From Ziziphus jujuba (taxonomy: Eukaryota; Streptophyta; Magnoliopsida; Rosales; Rhamnaceae): DNA of 64,000 nt. How positions within the stretch are numbered: position 1 is the first letter of the stretch; each line of letters opens with the position of its first letter. The DNA lies in contig NC_083383.1 of assembly GCF_031755915.1 (NCBI RefSeq), positions 28,581,501 to 28,645,500 on the forward strand, written 5' to 3'. Shown here one piece after another: positions 26,442 through 38,435 of this stretch. The notes below the pieces were generated by a model. The model was not told the origin of the DNA. It saw only the letters and a program-made list of their open reading frames with translations, and did no database searches. Position numbers and translations under genes: made by a program.

Positions 26442-29400
26442 ATGTTAGAAGTTGCCATTTCCGCCTTGATTCATACAAAACCTTGTGTGTCCCCAAGCCA
26501 ACCTATTTCCTTCTCAAATTGGAAACCCAGAAGCGAAATAGCATTCAGCAAGTCATGGAAGAAGATTAATGCTACTTTTGCTTCCTCACCTTCTACTTCT
26601 ACTTCTGGGCTTCAGAATCAAACATTTGGTGGGCAAGTCTCGCTCAAGAGCGTAGATAAGAATTCAGGCAAGAAGAGGGTCTTCTTCTTGGATGTTAATC
26701 CTCTGTGTTATGTAGGAAGCACCCCCAGCTTACATTCTTTTGGTCATTGGGTTTCCTTGTTCTTCAGCCAAGTTAGCCTCAATGATCCTGTTATTGCCGT
26801 AAGCCTTCTTTCTCTATCTTTTTGTTCAAGTTATTCATTGATTGTTTACTGTTAAAGATTTGAGCTTGGTGCGTATTTAGTCTGAAACGACTGTGCTTTA
26901 TCAATCATATATGGAGAAAAAAAGAAAAAATGAAAAAGCTTAAGCCAATTTCGGCGTAATGTCCATAATTGTGTGGGTTGTGGTGCGTTTCATGTTCAGC
27001 TCTGCTCTTACTTGCTGTAATTTGTAACTTGGATATTTTGTTTGAGCTTCCTACTCTTCTGCTTGTATGGAAACCAATGACTGTATATGGTGTCTTTCTT
27101 TTTGTAAAAAATAATTTTCACTCAAAGTTGCTAGCTCTAGATTAGAGCTTAACTATTATTAATAATCTTTTAATCTGGTGACTATTTTAGCATTTTTTAC
27201 ATATCATGTGTTCACAAAGAATCTATAGGAGGCTGAGAATAATGGAGTAACTATGATTAAGAGCTTAAAGTTGATCATGGCACAATAAAGAGAATATCCA
27301 TGTAAATCAATTGAAATGTTATAGCAAATAGATCTTTTACCAAGTTTACTTGCATAGATTTCGTTGAATGGAATCTAAAATTAAGTATGATTAAGAGCTT
27401 AAAGTTGATCATGGCACAATAAAGAGAATATCCATGTAAATCAATTGAAATGTTATAGCAAATAGATCTTTTACCAAGTTTACTTGCATAGATTTCGATG
27501 AATGGAATCTAAAATGGTTACAATTATGTAGGTGCACTTTGTTTATAGATAGGATTTTCATGAGGCTTACAACTCTGATCAGCAGCTCATTTTGAACTGA
27601 ATTAATCCTAGATTCCTTGAACAAATAACCTTCAAAACATACCAGATCTGTCATATACCAATATTGCACCTGGACCAAATCCAAAAATTTAGAAATCATA
27701 TTAACTAGGCTTCCACCAGTCATTTTTGTGTCTCCACTCTTGGGAATTTTCATGTTAGTCACCCTCATGTATGACTTGGACATGTTTATAAATCGTTGTG
27801 GTAATGCAGTAATGTGTTACTTCTCGTTTTGCAAAATGTTATTTTGCAGGTTGTTGATGGGGAAAGGGGGAGTGAGCACCGCAGACAGTTATTACCTTCA
27901 TATAAAGCGCATAGGAGTAAATTCTATCGACAATTTTCAAAGGGACATGTTGGAAGGTCTTATCAAGTCATCACAGATGTTCTCAGAAAATGCAATGTGC
28001 CAGTAAGTGTACCACCTTCTTTGTTTTCATCATGTTGTGAATCCTTTAATCAATAGCAATGTTTTTGATTCTATAATATAAAAAAGTATGGTCCTGCCTA
28101 TCTTTGTAGAAATACCAACGAGCCAGTTTGCTTAATTTTTCCAAAATTTTGAAGTTACATTCTATAACATGGATCCTTTTGGCACAATGATTCAAGGAAA
28201 AATATGATTGTCTGCCTCCTAGTATGTAATGCAAAGAGAACTGTAGAGCTGCAACTCATATATGTGTGGAACATGATAGTCTGGCTTGATATGTGAAAGA
28301 CTTTAAATTCTGGTTGCATGTAAAATATGCAGGTCATAAAAATAAAAGGCCATGAAGCTGATGATGTTGTAGCTACGCTTGTGGGACAAGTTCTTCAAAG
28401 AGGACACAAAGTGGTGATTGCCTCCCCCGATAAAGATTTTAAACAGTTGCTTTCAGATGATGTCCAAATCGTTATGCCTTTGATCGAGTTAGAACGCTGG
28501 TCTTTTTACACCTTAAAGCACTACATAGCTCAGTATAATTGTGATCCATGCTGTGATCTAAGCCTTAGTAAGTATCAGATACAATGCAGTTTATTCACAT
28601 TCCAAGAAATTATATTACCACATGGCACTACGTTTTTCTGTCACAAATATTCTTTCGTAGCATGGTCAAAGCTAATTATAAATTGTGTAATTACTCTTAA
28701 AATGTCTCATTAGTTCATGATTACTTTTTATTCTTGAATATGTACATTTTCTGTGCGGTCATAGTTTTTCCTAGATGTTAAAGAACCATTGTTACTAAAG
28801 TTCAAATTTCTAACAGGTTGGCACTCATATTATGTGGAATCCGTGATTGACACCACATTATAGCTTCTAGAAATGTCTGTCTGTGTAGTGTGCCAGGAAT
28901 TTGTTTTTTTAGTGAGTACTGCCTGTATTCTAAAATAAAGTGAAATATATCTGCAAATTCAAAGTACATAATATGCGTGGGCAAGATAACATAGGGGAGT
29001 TGATTATATTAATATTCCGTATGTATAATTCTTCAAGCTCGTGAGAATGAAAAATTGACAAACAATAATATTTGGAGTAAAAATCCAGTATTCAATTTGT
29101 CATCTTATTCCTTTACTAACATGTTGGTTCTAGTAAATTGGGTAATATAAATGAGAATAAATATACTCTTATTCCTTTGATAAGGCTGAGATCTCTTAAA
29201 TAGGTATCACTTATCATCATTGCCTTGTATGAATCCAGTTGGACGAGTTTTTTGTGCCTTAACGACTTTCTAATTGAACCTGTAAGTATGCAGGATGCAT
29301 TTTGGGTGATGAGGCTGACTGTGTTCCTGGGATCCAACATGTAGCTCCTGGATTTGGTAGAAAGACTGCCATAAAGCTCTTGAAAAAGCATGGTACATTG

Positions 29401-29856
29401 GAAAATTTACTGACTGCAGCCTCGGTAAGAACCGTGGGCAAAGATTATGCACAAAATGCACTTACAAAGCATGCTGACTACCTGCGGAGGAATTATGAAG
29501 TCCTTTCCCTTAGGAGGTAATCTTTTCCTCTCTTTTTTCTTCTCCGTTTCTAAATTTCTTCTCCATCTGTGTGTTTCCCGATCTTGTATCTCTCTGGTAC
29601 TTTTAAATGTTTGTGCCTTATGAAGAGATAATGCTGCTTTTTAGGTAGATTTGTTTCCTTTCCTTTGACAACTCCTAGTCCATGATGTTTCTGGATTACG
29701 GTATCATACAGGGATGTGGATGTGCAACTTCAAGAGGAGTGGTTGATTGAGAGAGACACGTGCAACGATTCAGCAATTTTGTCTAGCTTCTTCAAATATT
29801 TGGAAGAAACCCAGAAGCTCAGTCATCAAAATGGGCATGCTCTATCAAATAGGTAA
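26442..29856 (+). CDS. Organellar-type 5'-3' exonuclease (Pol I exonuclease-domain/FEN family), intact copy
   Basis: Resembles the 5'-3' exonuclease domain of bacterial DNA polymerase I as a stand-alone plant protein (At1g34380/At3g52050 type, likely plastid or mitochondrial DNA maintenance). Exons 26442-26798, 27850-28002, 28333-28567, 29294-29516 and 29712-29856 give 370 codons. The N-terminal 70 residues are Ser-rich with few acids (transit peptide). Metal-binding motifs: FLDVN (Asp84), HEADD (Glu178, Asp180, Asp181), SPDKDF (Asp203, Asp205), GDEADCVPG (Asp254, Asp257), then the helix-hairpin part GFGRKTAIKLL. The ATG at 26442 is the first in frame. The stop TAA sits inside a strong donor-like AG|GTAAGC, so an extra 3' exon is possible, though I see none. 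From codon 96 onward the gene lies inside a 13.2-kb tandem array. It is the only exonuclease copy here with its start. Confidence 0.88.
27252..27514. repeat. 134-bp direct tandem repeat in exonuclease intron 1
   Basis: Copies at 27252-27385 and 27386-27514, nearly identical, beginning TATGATTAAGAGCTTAAAG. The same pair recurs in unit 2 (from 40429 and 40563) and unit 3 (from about 53616 and 53748), so it predates the array. The decayed fragment at 33305 carries only one copy, so the 134-bp doubling came after the older duplication. Confidence 0.85.
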
Positions 29857-30987
29857 GCCTTGGTAATTACTTTGAGTTTCTTATGTAACAATTTTGAGAC
29901 CATCTAGTTTTTCTGAAAAAATAAAAAAGGGGGAAGTTGATTACATGAAAGTTTCAGATCAAGCCTAGTATTCAAGAGGAGACAATCTAGGTGAAGTTCT
30001 GCTGGACAATGACAAGTGAAATTATAGGTTTTATTTTTAAACCAAATAAAGGTTTTGGGAGGAAAAGATTAGAATCCATTTGGTTTAGCTCATGAAAGTG
30101 GAGTTTTTATCTGTAAAGTTTTCTATGGTAAACTATTTGATTGTCAATTAAAAAAGTACTATGAATATTAAATTGAGTGTTTCACAGTATAGCTATAGAA
30201 TTGCTTTCGACTTAAAATTGCTGTAGACTTAAATATGTATAATATTAATTTTTATTACACATTCAATATTTTTTATATGAGTAATGATAATTAAAAAAAT
30301 AAATAAATAACATCTATAAAAATGAATGTGGAAAATATTACTGGTTATGAATTATATTATTTTTATTTTTATTTTTAGATTTTAACTTATATATTTAGTT
30401 CTTTTAAATATATAGAAAATAGGAAAATAAAAATAATGTTGAGGAAGCTAAAGAAAAGAACTTTTGTTTTTTTTTTTTTTGCTTGAACTAAAGAAAAGAA
30501 CTTTTATGTAGTGTGTATATGGGGAATTTTATTAAAATAACGAAGAAGAAATGATAAGTAATAAAGGTTTCTTATAATTATGGGAAGTAATAAAATGGTA
30601 ATTAGATTTCTTGCACTAGTTAAAACACTGTAAAGCTTTATTTAAAAAAAAAAAAGAAAAAAGCCAGCTCTGCTAAATATATGCTTAAATTATTTTATTT
30701 AATCACACTGATGCGCATATCTAAATTAGAATACTCACTGCATATTGGTAACCATTACTACAAATTTTTTTTTTTTTTTGGCAAATATACATAAATTAAT
30801 ATTGACATTGTTATGTTGGGTTTATTATTATTTGAGTAAAGGTGATAATAATATACTTTGCTTGTTAAATTGAAGATTGGGTATTTAAAGATTATTGTTA
30901 ACTGATTAGAAGAGCTCAAGAGTGGCTAACGTCCCAAGGTGACTATACGAATTCTTGAATATTTCGTTCTTTTTTTCTTTTTCTTTT

Positions 30988-31025
<38 letters not shown>

Positions 31026-31448
31026 TGAAAGGCATGTATTTGTATTAATTAATAAATTTCTAGTTTTTGGATTTAATTAAACCTTTCTACGCTGGAAGAT
31101 TAGAGTACATAACAAATATTAAATTTCAAGAATATAGTTATGATAAAAATTAAACGCAGAAGTAGAAAATTAATGATATACTATATAACGTTAAGAATTT
31201 ATTAGAAAAAAGAAATTGAGAAAGAAAGACAGAGAAAAAAAAAAAAAAAAAAAACTCTAAAAACTTGAATGCTCCTATAGATATGTCATTAGATATACTA
31301 AAAAAAAACTCTTTAACAAAATAGAAGTAAACATAAACCTAGCAATCGATAAAGTTAGTTTTAAATGTAAAAAGAAAATTTGATAATAAAAACTCAAATA
31401 ATTATTAAAATCCTAAACAAAATTTTAAATTCTAAGATGATAGTCAAT
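29857..31448. other. Intergenic, exonuclease to first B3-like gene (unit 1)
   Basis: Very AT-rich, with poly-T runs (30468-30480, 30768-30779, 30995-31019). An 18-bp direct repeat CTAAAGAAAAGAACTTTT occurs at 30448 and 30488. From about 30780 the sequence resembles that at 34135 onward, part of the older internal duplication. No gene is supported. Confidence 0.6.
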
Positions 31449-31859
31449 TCAACCACTTGGGTTGAACAACTTAAAGGCAAAAGCTGTGAATGAAGGATCA
31501 CAAGTAACAGCAAATTCATCCCCGGCCGTGATATGTCGAGCATTAATCAAGTCTTTGATTCCCAATGCAAAAGATATGCTGCGATCCCTTTTGCGCACCA
31601 TCTTCAAATAACTCAAATATTCAACAGAAACTTCATCAGTGACATCCACCACTGTAACACACAGTGTCTTCAACATCTGTGTGCCGTTGGTCAGCTTATT
31701 GTTCAGAGTGTTAAATACATAATCTAAAGTCTCATGGTCCGGCAACATCAGCTCCTGCTTCATGATCTCTTGGTTTCCAACCACCCTTTGGATGTACCAA
31801 GGAGTAGGAATGCTATTGCTACCGCCGCTGCTGGCCGGATTCTCTTCGCCTGCATCCAT
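31449..31859 (-). CDS. Small B3-like protein A, unit 1 (tentative)
   Basis: Single-exon frame of 136 codons. I chose the ATG at 31859 (MDAGEENPASS) because its paralogue at 35092 starts at the same place; a longer frame upstream runs through a variable A-tract and is unlikely to be coding. The family is not certain. The C-terminal half reads SFALGIKDLINARHITAGDEF and then DPSFTAFAFKL, the pattern of the last strands of plant B3 DNA-binding domains (Y/F-x-L, GW/K-x-hh, R-x-L-x-x-GDEh, F-x-F-x-L). The middle TLCVTVVDVTDEV fits the B3 'V-x-V-D' strand. The basic N-terminal DNA-contact region of B3 is poorly matched, so DNA binding is unproven. No signal peptide or membrane helix is visible. A TATA box lies about 120 nt upstream of the ATG. 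Confidence 0.6.
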   Translation of the reverse strand: MDAGEENPASSGGSNSIPTPWYIQRVVGNQEIMKQELMLPDHETLDYVFNTLNNKLTNGTQMLKTLCVTVVDVTDEVSVEYLSYLKMVRKRDRSISFALGIKDLINARHITAGDEFAVTCDPSFTAFAFKLFNPSG

Positions 31860-31963
31860 TGTTTTAAGAGGGTAGAAGATATATTGGGTGGTTTTGTATA
31901 ATCTTTCTGTTTTTTTTTTTTTTTTTTGGGTAATGGTTTTGTATGATTGTATATTGTATAGTG

Positions 31964-31988
31964 CATGCATGCAGCTAGCGTATTTATA
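31964..31988 (-). promoter_or_regulatory. TATA box and RY motif of B3-like gene A (unit 1)
   Basis: On the minus strand TATAAATA (31988-31981) is followed 7 nt later by the palindromic TGCATGCATG (31973-31964). CATGCA is the RY element bound by plant B3 factors of the LEC2/FUS3/ABI3 group. It sits between the TATA box and the expected transcription start. Regulation through it is inference. Confidence 0.65.
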
Positions 31989-33304
31989 GAGTGAGTAACC
32001 CTAATCTTGGAACGCTTACTTACCCAAAAAAAAAAAAAAAAAAAAACAAACAAAGCCTAATATTGGAACGGGAAAGTGCATGGGTGGTTAATTTTCTTAG
32101 AAAGCAAGACTAAAATATTTTCACGAAAAGAAAGTTTTGATAGTGTGGGATTTAGTCTCTCTCTCTCTCTATATATATATCTATATATATGTATATAATT
32201 ATAACAAAGTTACCAAATTTGATTTAGCAGGACGGAAATATATATATAATTATAACAAAGTTACCAAATTTGATTTAGCAGGACGGGAAAGTATTGTAGT
32301 TTTATTATTACTGTTTCTTACCATATAATCGCATAACAAGTTTTTAAGTTGAATTTTTTTTTCCAAAATCAAAATTTATGATGATATATATATATATACA
32401 CGCACGTAGCATCTCAGATAATTAAATAACAATTTTTTTTCACAAAATTTGAGGCCAATATTATATATAAATCAATGTGAATAATCTCCATATATATATA
32501 TATGGAATCATTATTATATATTTTGCGTACATAAATTTAATATAGAAGATACAGAGAATACATGAAATGCTGTAATAGATTTGTGCTGTCACAGTTCTCT
32601 ATTAATTGTCTCCAGAATGAAGAATAATTTTGCTGAAGAATATTTTGCCTTCTTTTTTCTCCAGAATGAAATTCTGAAATAGATCTAATTGCTTTCAGCC
32701 CAATAGCATAGGATTGCTTACTAGCTGGCACAATTATGTTAATGTAATGTCAACTAGAAAATAAGCCTAACTATGAAATTGATCATTATTATGCATTATT
32801 CAGAGGGTATTTGGGAGATAAGTTGCACAGCAGGCATTTTTTTTTTTCCTGTTTAAATTATTATACTGGATTGTCAATGTTATAAAGAAAATAATGATAA
32901 CTAATGTGGTATGAGATTTTGTATTAATCCAAATTTTAATTACATTGTTCCATATTAGATATATAATTTCAAACTTGCCAGGATTGTAATGTCTCAGTTT
33001 TGGGGCTTAATCATTCGTTTGTGTAAGCGAATTTCTAAATTTGGCTAGAGAACTAGGGATTTATTTTTTCTCCTCTTTAAAAATTCTCATTACACTATTT
33101 ATCTAAAATTTATGTGCAAACTTGGTTTGATCTTAGAGTTTTAATAAGCAAGTATGATTATATTAATGAAACAAATTTTATAATCATATTTATCAAACAA
33201 AATTGAATGATTAAGAAGATATGAAAAAATCCCATCAAAGGATGGTCTAAGAAAAAATTATTGTTTTCTTAAATAATAATTTTACTTAGTCTCATTACCG
33301 CACA
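31989..33304. other. Upstream flank of B3-like gene A (unit 1)
   Basis: AT-rich DNA with CT/AT microsatellites at 32156-32197 and a 51-bp tandem repeat. From about 32540 to 32960 it resembles 35660-35940 upstream of gene B, including GCCCAATAGCAT-GGATT and AATTACATTGTTCCATAT. No gene is supported. Confidence 0.6.
32195..32287. repeat. 51-bp tandem repeat upstream of B3-like gene A
   Basis: Two near-identical copies of a segment carrying ATAATTATAACAAAGTTACC and ending GCAGGACGG, starting at 32195 and 32246. It is present in all three units (about 45350-45450 and 58530-58630) but single and diverged upstream of gene B, so it arose after genes A and B separated. Confidence 0.8.
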
Positions 33305-33830
33305 CATGGTGGGCCAGTCTCCTACAAGAGCATAGATAAGAGTACAAGCAAGAAGAGGTCTTCTTCTTGGATGTTAATCCTCTATGTTATGCAGGAAGCA
33401 CACCCAGCTTGCATTCTTTTGGTCATTGGGTTTCCTTGTTTATCACTGCAAGCTTTTCCCGATGGGTTTGCTCAAGTTATTCGTTGATTTTTACTGTGAA
33501 AGATATGAGCTTGATGGGTTCTTAGCCTGAAAAGACTGTGCCTTATCAATCACATAAAAAGGAAAAAAAACGAAAAAAAAAATAGTTTGAGCTAATTTTG
33601 GTTCAATATATATCCATTATTGTGTGAGATGATCGGCACAATAAAGAGAATATGCAAGTAAATCAGTTGAAAGTTGTAGCCTATGGATCCTTACCAAATG
33701 TATTTGCATAGGATTTTGGCTAATGAAATCTAGAATGGTCACAATTATTCAGGTGCATTTTGTTTATAGATAGGATTTTCACCAGGCTTACAGCTCTGAT
33801 CAGCAACTCATTTTAAACTAAATTAATATT
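33305..33830 (+). pseudogene. Decayed fragment of the exonuclease gene (exon 1/intron 1), unit 1
   Basis: 33305-33440 matches exonuclease exon 1 from about 26625 (GGTGGGC-AGTCTC, then CTTCTTCTTGGATGTTAATC, through CATTCTTTTGGTCATTGGG). The end of the exon and its donor are deleted or replaced. 33470-33830 then matches intron 1 up to about 27605. It lacks a start, the exon 1 donor and all later exons. It is a relic of an older duplication that also produced the two B3-like genes. Confidence 0.8.
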
Positions 33831-34681
33831 GTTTTTTAAGCGAAACATTCTTCTTCTTCTTCTTCTTCTTTTTTTTTTTTTTTTTTTTGGGGTTTCAAAA
33901 AAACAGCTTTTGGCTCTTAGGTAAAAGTTTTAATTCACACTGAAAGACATTCTTTCTGTTATAGACGAATAAAGGAGATACAAATAAACTTTTCTTTGAT
34001 AGACAGACTGACATGACAAGCTAAATAAAACATACTTAAATAATATACACTCTTGACCAATTTATTTACAACTGGATAATTTATGCTGACTCAGAGATTA
34101 GAAAGTACCATTATTACATGTTTTGCATGTATACATAAATTAATATTGACATTTTTCTAGTATTTATGTTGGGTTTATTATAATTTTGAATAAAGGTAAT
34201 AGTAAAATACGTTAGATATATGTTAAATTGAAGATTGGGTATTTGAAGATCATTGTTAATTGATTAGAAAACCTAACAGTGGCTAGTATCCCAAGGTGAC
34301 AATACAAATTCTTGATTTCGTTCTTTTTCTTTTTTCTTTTTAACAAAATGAAAGGCATGCAGTTGTATTAATTAACTTTGTAGTTTTTGGATTAATTAAA
34401 CCTTTCTGGAAGATAAAGTACATAACAAATAATAAACTTCAAGAATGTAATTATGATAAAAAAAAATTATATGCAGAAATAGAAAATTGAATATATACTA
34501 GATAACGTTAAAAATTAATTAGGGGAAAAAAAAGAAGAAAAGAAACATATAACCAAAAAAAAGGTAAACATAAACCTAGTGAACAATATAGTTTAAACAT
34601 AAAAAGTAAACTTGTAAATAATATTATTAAATTCCTACATAAATTTTAAAATTTAGATAATAGTGCGCATCAAACCAACCA
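33831..34681. other. Region between exonuclease relic and B3-like gene B (unit 1)
   Basis: CTT repeats and poly-T at 33849-33889, then AT-rich DNA. 34130-34500 is alignable with the 3' flank of gene A (30780-31200): CATAAATTAATATTGACATT, TTAAATTGAAGATTGGGTATT, TCCCAAGGTGAC. No gene is seen. Confidence 0.6.
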
Positions 34682-35092
34682 CTAAGTGAGCAACTTAAAG
34701 GCAAAAGCTGCGGTTGAAGGGTCACAAGTAACAGCAATTTCATTCCCAGTGGTAATATGTCGAGCATTAATCAAGTCTTTGAATCCCAGAGCAAAAGATT
34801 TGGTGCGATCTCTTTTGCGCATAATCTTCAAGTAGCTTGGATATTGTACAGAAACTTCATCAGTGACATCCACCATTGTAACACACAGTGTTTTCAACAT
34901 TTGGGTGCCATTGGTCATCCTATTATTGAGTGTGTAAAATATGTATTCTAAAGTCTCATGGTCTGCCAACCTCAGCTCCTCCTTCATGATCTCTTCGTTT
35001 TCGACCTTCCTTTGGACGAACCAATTAGGAGAAGGAGAAGGAATGATATGGCCACCGCGGCTGCTGGCTGGATTCTCTTCTGCTGCATCCAT
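34682..35092 (-). CDS. Small B3-like protein B, unit 1 (tentative)
   Basis: 136 codons, the same length as gene A and about 70% identical to it by eye. It begins MDAAEENPASSRGG; the middle TLCVTMVDVTDEVSVQYPSY and the C-terminal part LINARHITTGNEIAV align without gaps except at the N-terminus. GDEF of gene A is GNEI here, so the usually acidic position of the B3 'GDE' turn is changed. The Ala/Ser/Pro-rich N-terminus (about 25 residues) is the least conserved part. The family call is as uncertain as for gene A. A clean ATG context and the preserved frame in all copies argue for a real gene. Confidence 0.6.
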   Translation of the reverse strand: MDAAEENPASSRGGHIIPSPSPNWFVQRKVENEEIMKEELRLADHETLEYIFYTLNNRMTNGTQMLKTLCVTMVDVTDEVSVQYPSYLKIMRKRDRTKSFALGFKDLINARHITTGNEIAVTCDPSTAAFAFKLLT

Positions 35093-35173
35093 TGCTTAAA
35101 GTGGTTTTGTATAACCTTATATTTTTTCCTTTGGTAATATATAGTTTTTTGTATAATTGTATATTGTATAGTG

Positions 35174-35194
35174 CATGCATGCAGTGTATTTATA
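35174..35194 (-). promoter_or_regulatory. TATA box and RY motif of B3-like gene B (unit 1)
   Basis: TATAAATA at 35194-35187 (minus strand), followed 3 nt later by TGCATGCATG at 35183-35174. This is the same arrangement as for gene A. Confidence 0.65.
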
Positions 35195-36679
35195 GAGTGA
35201 ACAACCCTAATATTAGAACGCTTGTTCAACCAAAAAATAATAATAACAATAATATTGAAACGGGAAGGTGCATGGGGGGTTAATTTTCTTGGAAAGTAAA
35301 ACTAAAATATTTTTCACAATAGGAAAGTTTTGACTGTGTGAGATTTGGTATATATAAGAAAATCTAATGAGATTTTTTTTCTTTTCTACTTTTATTTTTT
35401 CCATAGAAATTATAACAAACTAATGCAGTAGATTTAACAGAAAGGGAAAGTGTAATACTTTCATTATTATTGTTTTCTCACTATATAATAGCATAACAGG
35501 TTTTTAATTAGTTGAATTTTTATTTTCCAAAACCAGAATTTTCGATAATATATATATGTAAATACATAGCATCTCGGATATATGGCAATATTAATAGTTT
35601 CCATATATATGGAATCATTATTGTATATTTTTTTGGTACAGAAATTTAATATACAAGATACATAATGAGAAAATATATACATGAAATATGCTGAAATAGA
35701 TCTTATTTGTTTTTTCTCCCCATAATGAAATGCTGAAATTGATCTTGCGTGTAGCCCAATAGCATGGGATTACTTACTAACTGTTATGTTATTGTAATGT
35801 GCTACTTTAAAGTGAAGAAATTTATGTTTTCAAACAAGTTTTGCCTTAGAAAGATGAAAATGAAAGGGGTATTAGTAAAAGAGGATTTAGATGCGACCAA
35901 ACAATTACATTGTTCCATATATTAGACACATAATTTTACTTTGTTAAGCACAATAAAAATAAAATATAACCTATAAAGAAAATATTTTAAAAGAAAATAG
36001 AGGAAATAAATGTGGTTTAAAAAAATTGTATAATAACATTATTTATTTATGTTAGAGGTGTAGGAATTGACCATAACCATATGCTAGCGTTAAGCTTTAT
36101 GCAGTAATTTTTTTTTTCCCAAAAATACAAAAGAGTATAAAATATTTAACATTTCTAAAAGCATGTTTTCTTCTTAGTTTTTATTTTTATTTTTTATTAT
36201 TTGATTTTTATTTTCTTTAAATCAAATAATAAAAGAAAATACAAGTTTTCCCTTAATAGCTTAATTATTTTTGTTAAAAGAAATAGAAAAACCTAAAACG
36301 GAAAGTTTTGTGAAATTGAAAGGAAAACCAAACACCCCCTTATTTTAATTATCAAATTTTGTTTTTTGTTTTGTTTTGTTTTTTTTTTTTTTGGGCGGAA
36401 GACGAAGAAGATGGTATGGGGAAAAAACAATTGGAAAATTGGATGGGCATTTTGGTAATTTAGGTTTTTTTGGAACTGTAATTAGATTTTTTCACATTGC
36501 AGAAAGTTCTCTTTCGGATAAGCAGAGGGCCTCTCTCTCTCTCTCTCTCTCTTTCTGCTTTCAGTTCCAGAACACCCAAAAACCCAGGATTCTCAACACT
36601 CAAAAGAATTCGGAAAAATAGTCTTTTGTTGAATGCCTTGCATGTTGTTTGCATCTTTTTCCCAAGAAACAAACAGAAA
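35195..36679. other. Intergenic, B3-like gene B to PYG7 (unit 1)
   Basis: Holds the upstream region of gene B and the divergent promoter and leader of PYG7. It is AT-rich, with a poly-T at about 36379-36392 and a CT tract at 36530-36553 in the PYG7 leader. No other gene is supported. Confidence 0.6.
36530..36553. repeat. (CT)n microsatellite in PYG7 leader
   Basis: About 11-12 CT units here, about 16 in unit 2 (49702-49734), about 15 in unit 3 (62872-62901). The length differences can tell the units apart. Confidence 0.85.
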
Positions 36680-38404
36680 ATGCTTCTCCACGTAAACACC
36701 AATATTCCATCCCCATCTTCTCTTCTTCTTCAGCATCAGCGGCAGCAGCACCACCATGGCCTTTCTCATTCTACTCACTTCCTCCTCCCATTTGGGTCTT
36801 CTCTCAAGCCGAAGCCCCACAAGCTCTCTCTTCAGGTACACCAAATTCTACTTGCACTTCTTTATCCAAGTTCCTTTTTTTTTTTTAACAAATTTGGTTG
36901 CTTTCTTTGTGAGTCTGGTGGATAAATTGGTGTATAAATCTTACTCCAGGCCATTTTTCAGAGCTCCAAAGAATCGTTTTTGACAACTTCTCCAATGAAT
37001 GCCATTAGATTCCCTAAGTTTCAGGTATTTGTTCTGCAGGCCCCGCTATTTGTTTTTTTTTTTTTTTTTTTAATAATTAATGAAGCACTATATATGTTGA
37101 ATTGAAGAGATTGCTTGTTTCTTAAATCTATAAATAATTCATAGAAAATTGTTAAACCCAATGACTAGAAGTCCCTATTTCTTACCACCATGCATCCCTT
37201 TGAATCTTTCATTATGTTACACCTATAAAATACTTTTGCTTCCTACTTCTTACATATCTGAAGCCTATTTCTCTTTTGGTGGTTAGATGATCTTTGAAAC
37301 ACCATCTCCCAAGTTGACTTCTTTTCTGGATAATTTGGGATGCTGTTATTTTGTATGATTTCTTTTTTACAAATTGCATATATATTTCTAATGGCCTGCC
37401 GTTAGTACTAGTTGATGAATTTTGTCTTTAAGCTGAGTTTTCTTAACTGGCTTTGTGGAAATATTTGTTGATAGAACTTTGTGCGAGGATTGCGCATATG
37501 CATATGTTTAGTTATTAATGTACTATTTCAATCATGGTGAAGGCAGATACTCCAAAGGGGATTGGCAATGGAATCCCTTGCCCCAACGAAATTCGACAGT
37601 AATTTCCTATCTTTGTTTAATCCTCTTTTTCATTTCCTGCTCCACCATCTGATTTTTTTGGTGGTTCTTGTCAGTCTAGATGTTTGTCGGTAACTTTTTG
37701 AAGGTTACAGAGTTCATATTCCAATTTCGTATGTAATGAAGGTGCCCATTGAAGAGTTTTCTAGACACAGACATGCTCTAGTGTGTTTAATTATTGGGAC
37801 CGCTCTATAACACTTTTTAATGAAGCATTTTTATTTTTATATACCTTATAACAAGTTATCAAATATTTTTTGGTTTTTTATATTTTGAAGTAGTATGGTA
37901 AGCTACCGTATTATTTTTCTGATTCTTTTCTTAATTAGTAGCCCTAAAGTACAAGTCTTCATTCCATAAATAGTGATACAATGTGTCCACGTTCTAAGAA
38001 ATCTCCATGCTACACCCATGTCAAGTTTTCAAAAGTAGACAATTTGTTTTAACGAAATCATTCTTGAAAAACTGCTAATTTGTTATCATTGCTGCATTGC
38101 AGAATTTTTTAGGAGCCTTTTGACTTTTGAGGACATTGAAGTTATGAAAAGGCAATTTCTTTGTGCCTCCACACTTTTGGTTGGACAAACCTTAGGGATG
38201 GTTTCTGCACCAGTGGCGCAAGCTAGGGATCATATGAAAACAAATGAGATTTATGAGGTTGGAGAATTATTTGAATTGGGCATCCAGCTATCATACTTGC
38301 TATTATTATTAGGTTTTCTTGGGGTTGGAACATTCTTTGTGATTCGACAAGTCCTTGTGCGTAGAGAGCTGGATCTTTCTGCCAAGGAATTGCAGGTACA
38401 CTAC

Positions 38405-38435
<31 letters not shown>

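Noticed and set aside
31533..31727. Plus-strand 64-codon frame opposite B3-like gene A (and equivalents at 34757, 44709, 47929, 57896, 61122)
   Set aside because: It is the antisense shadow of the minus-strand genes. It recurs only because the whole block is duplicated.
31860..31970. Longer N-terminus for B3-like gene A starting MHALYNIQ
   Set aside because: The extension includes a variable-length lysine run from an A-tract and begins inside the core promoter region (RY motif). Gene B has no such extension.
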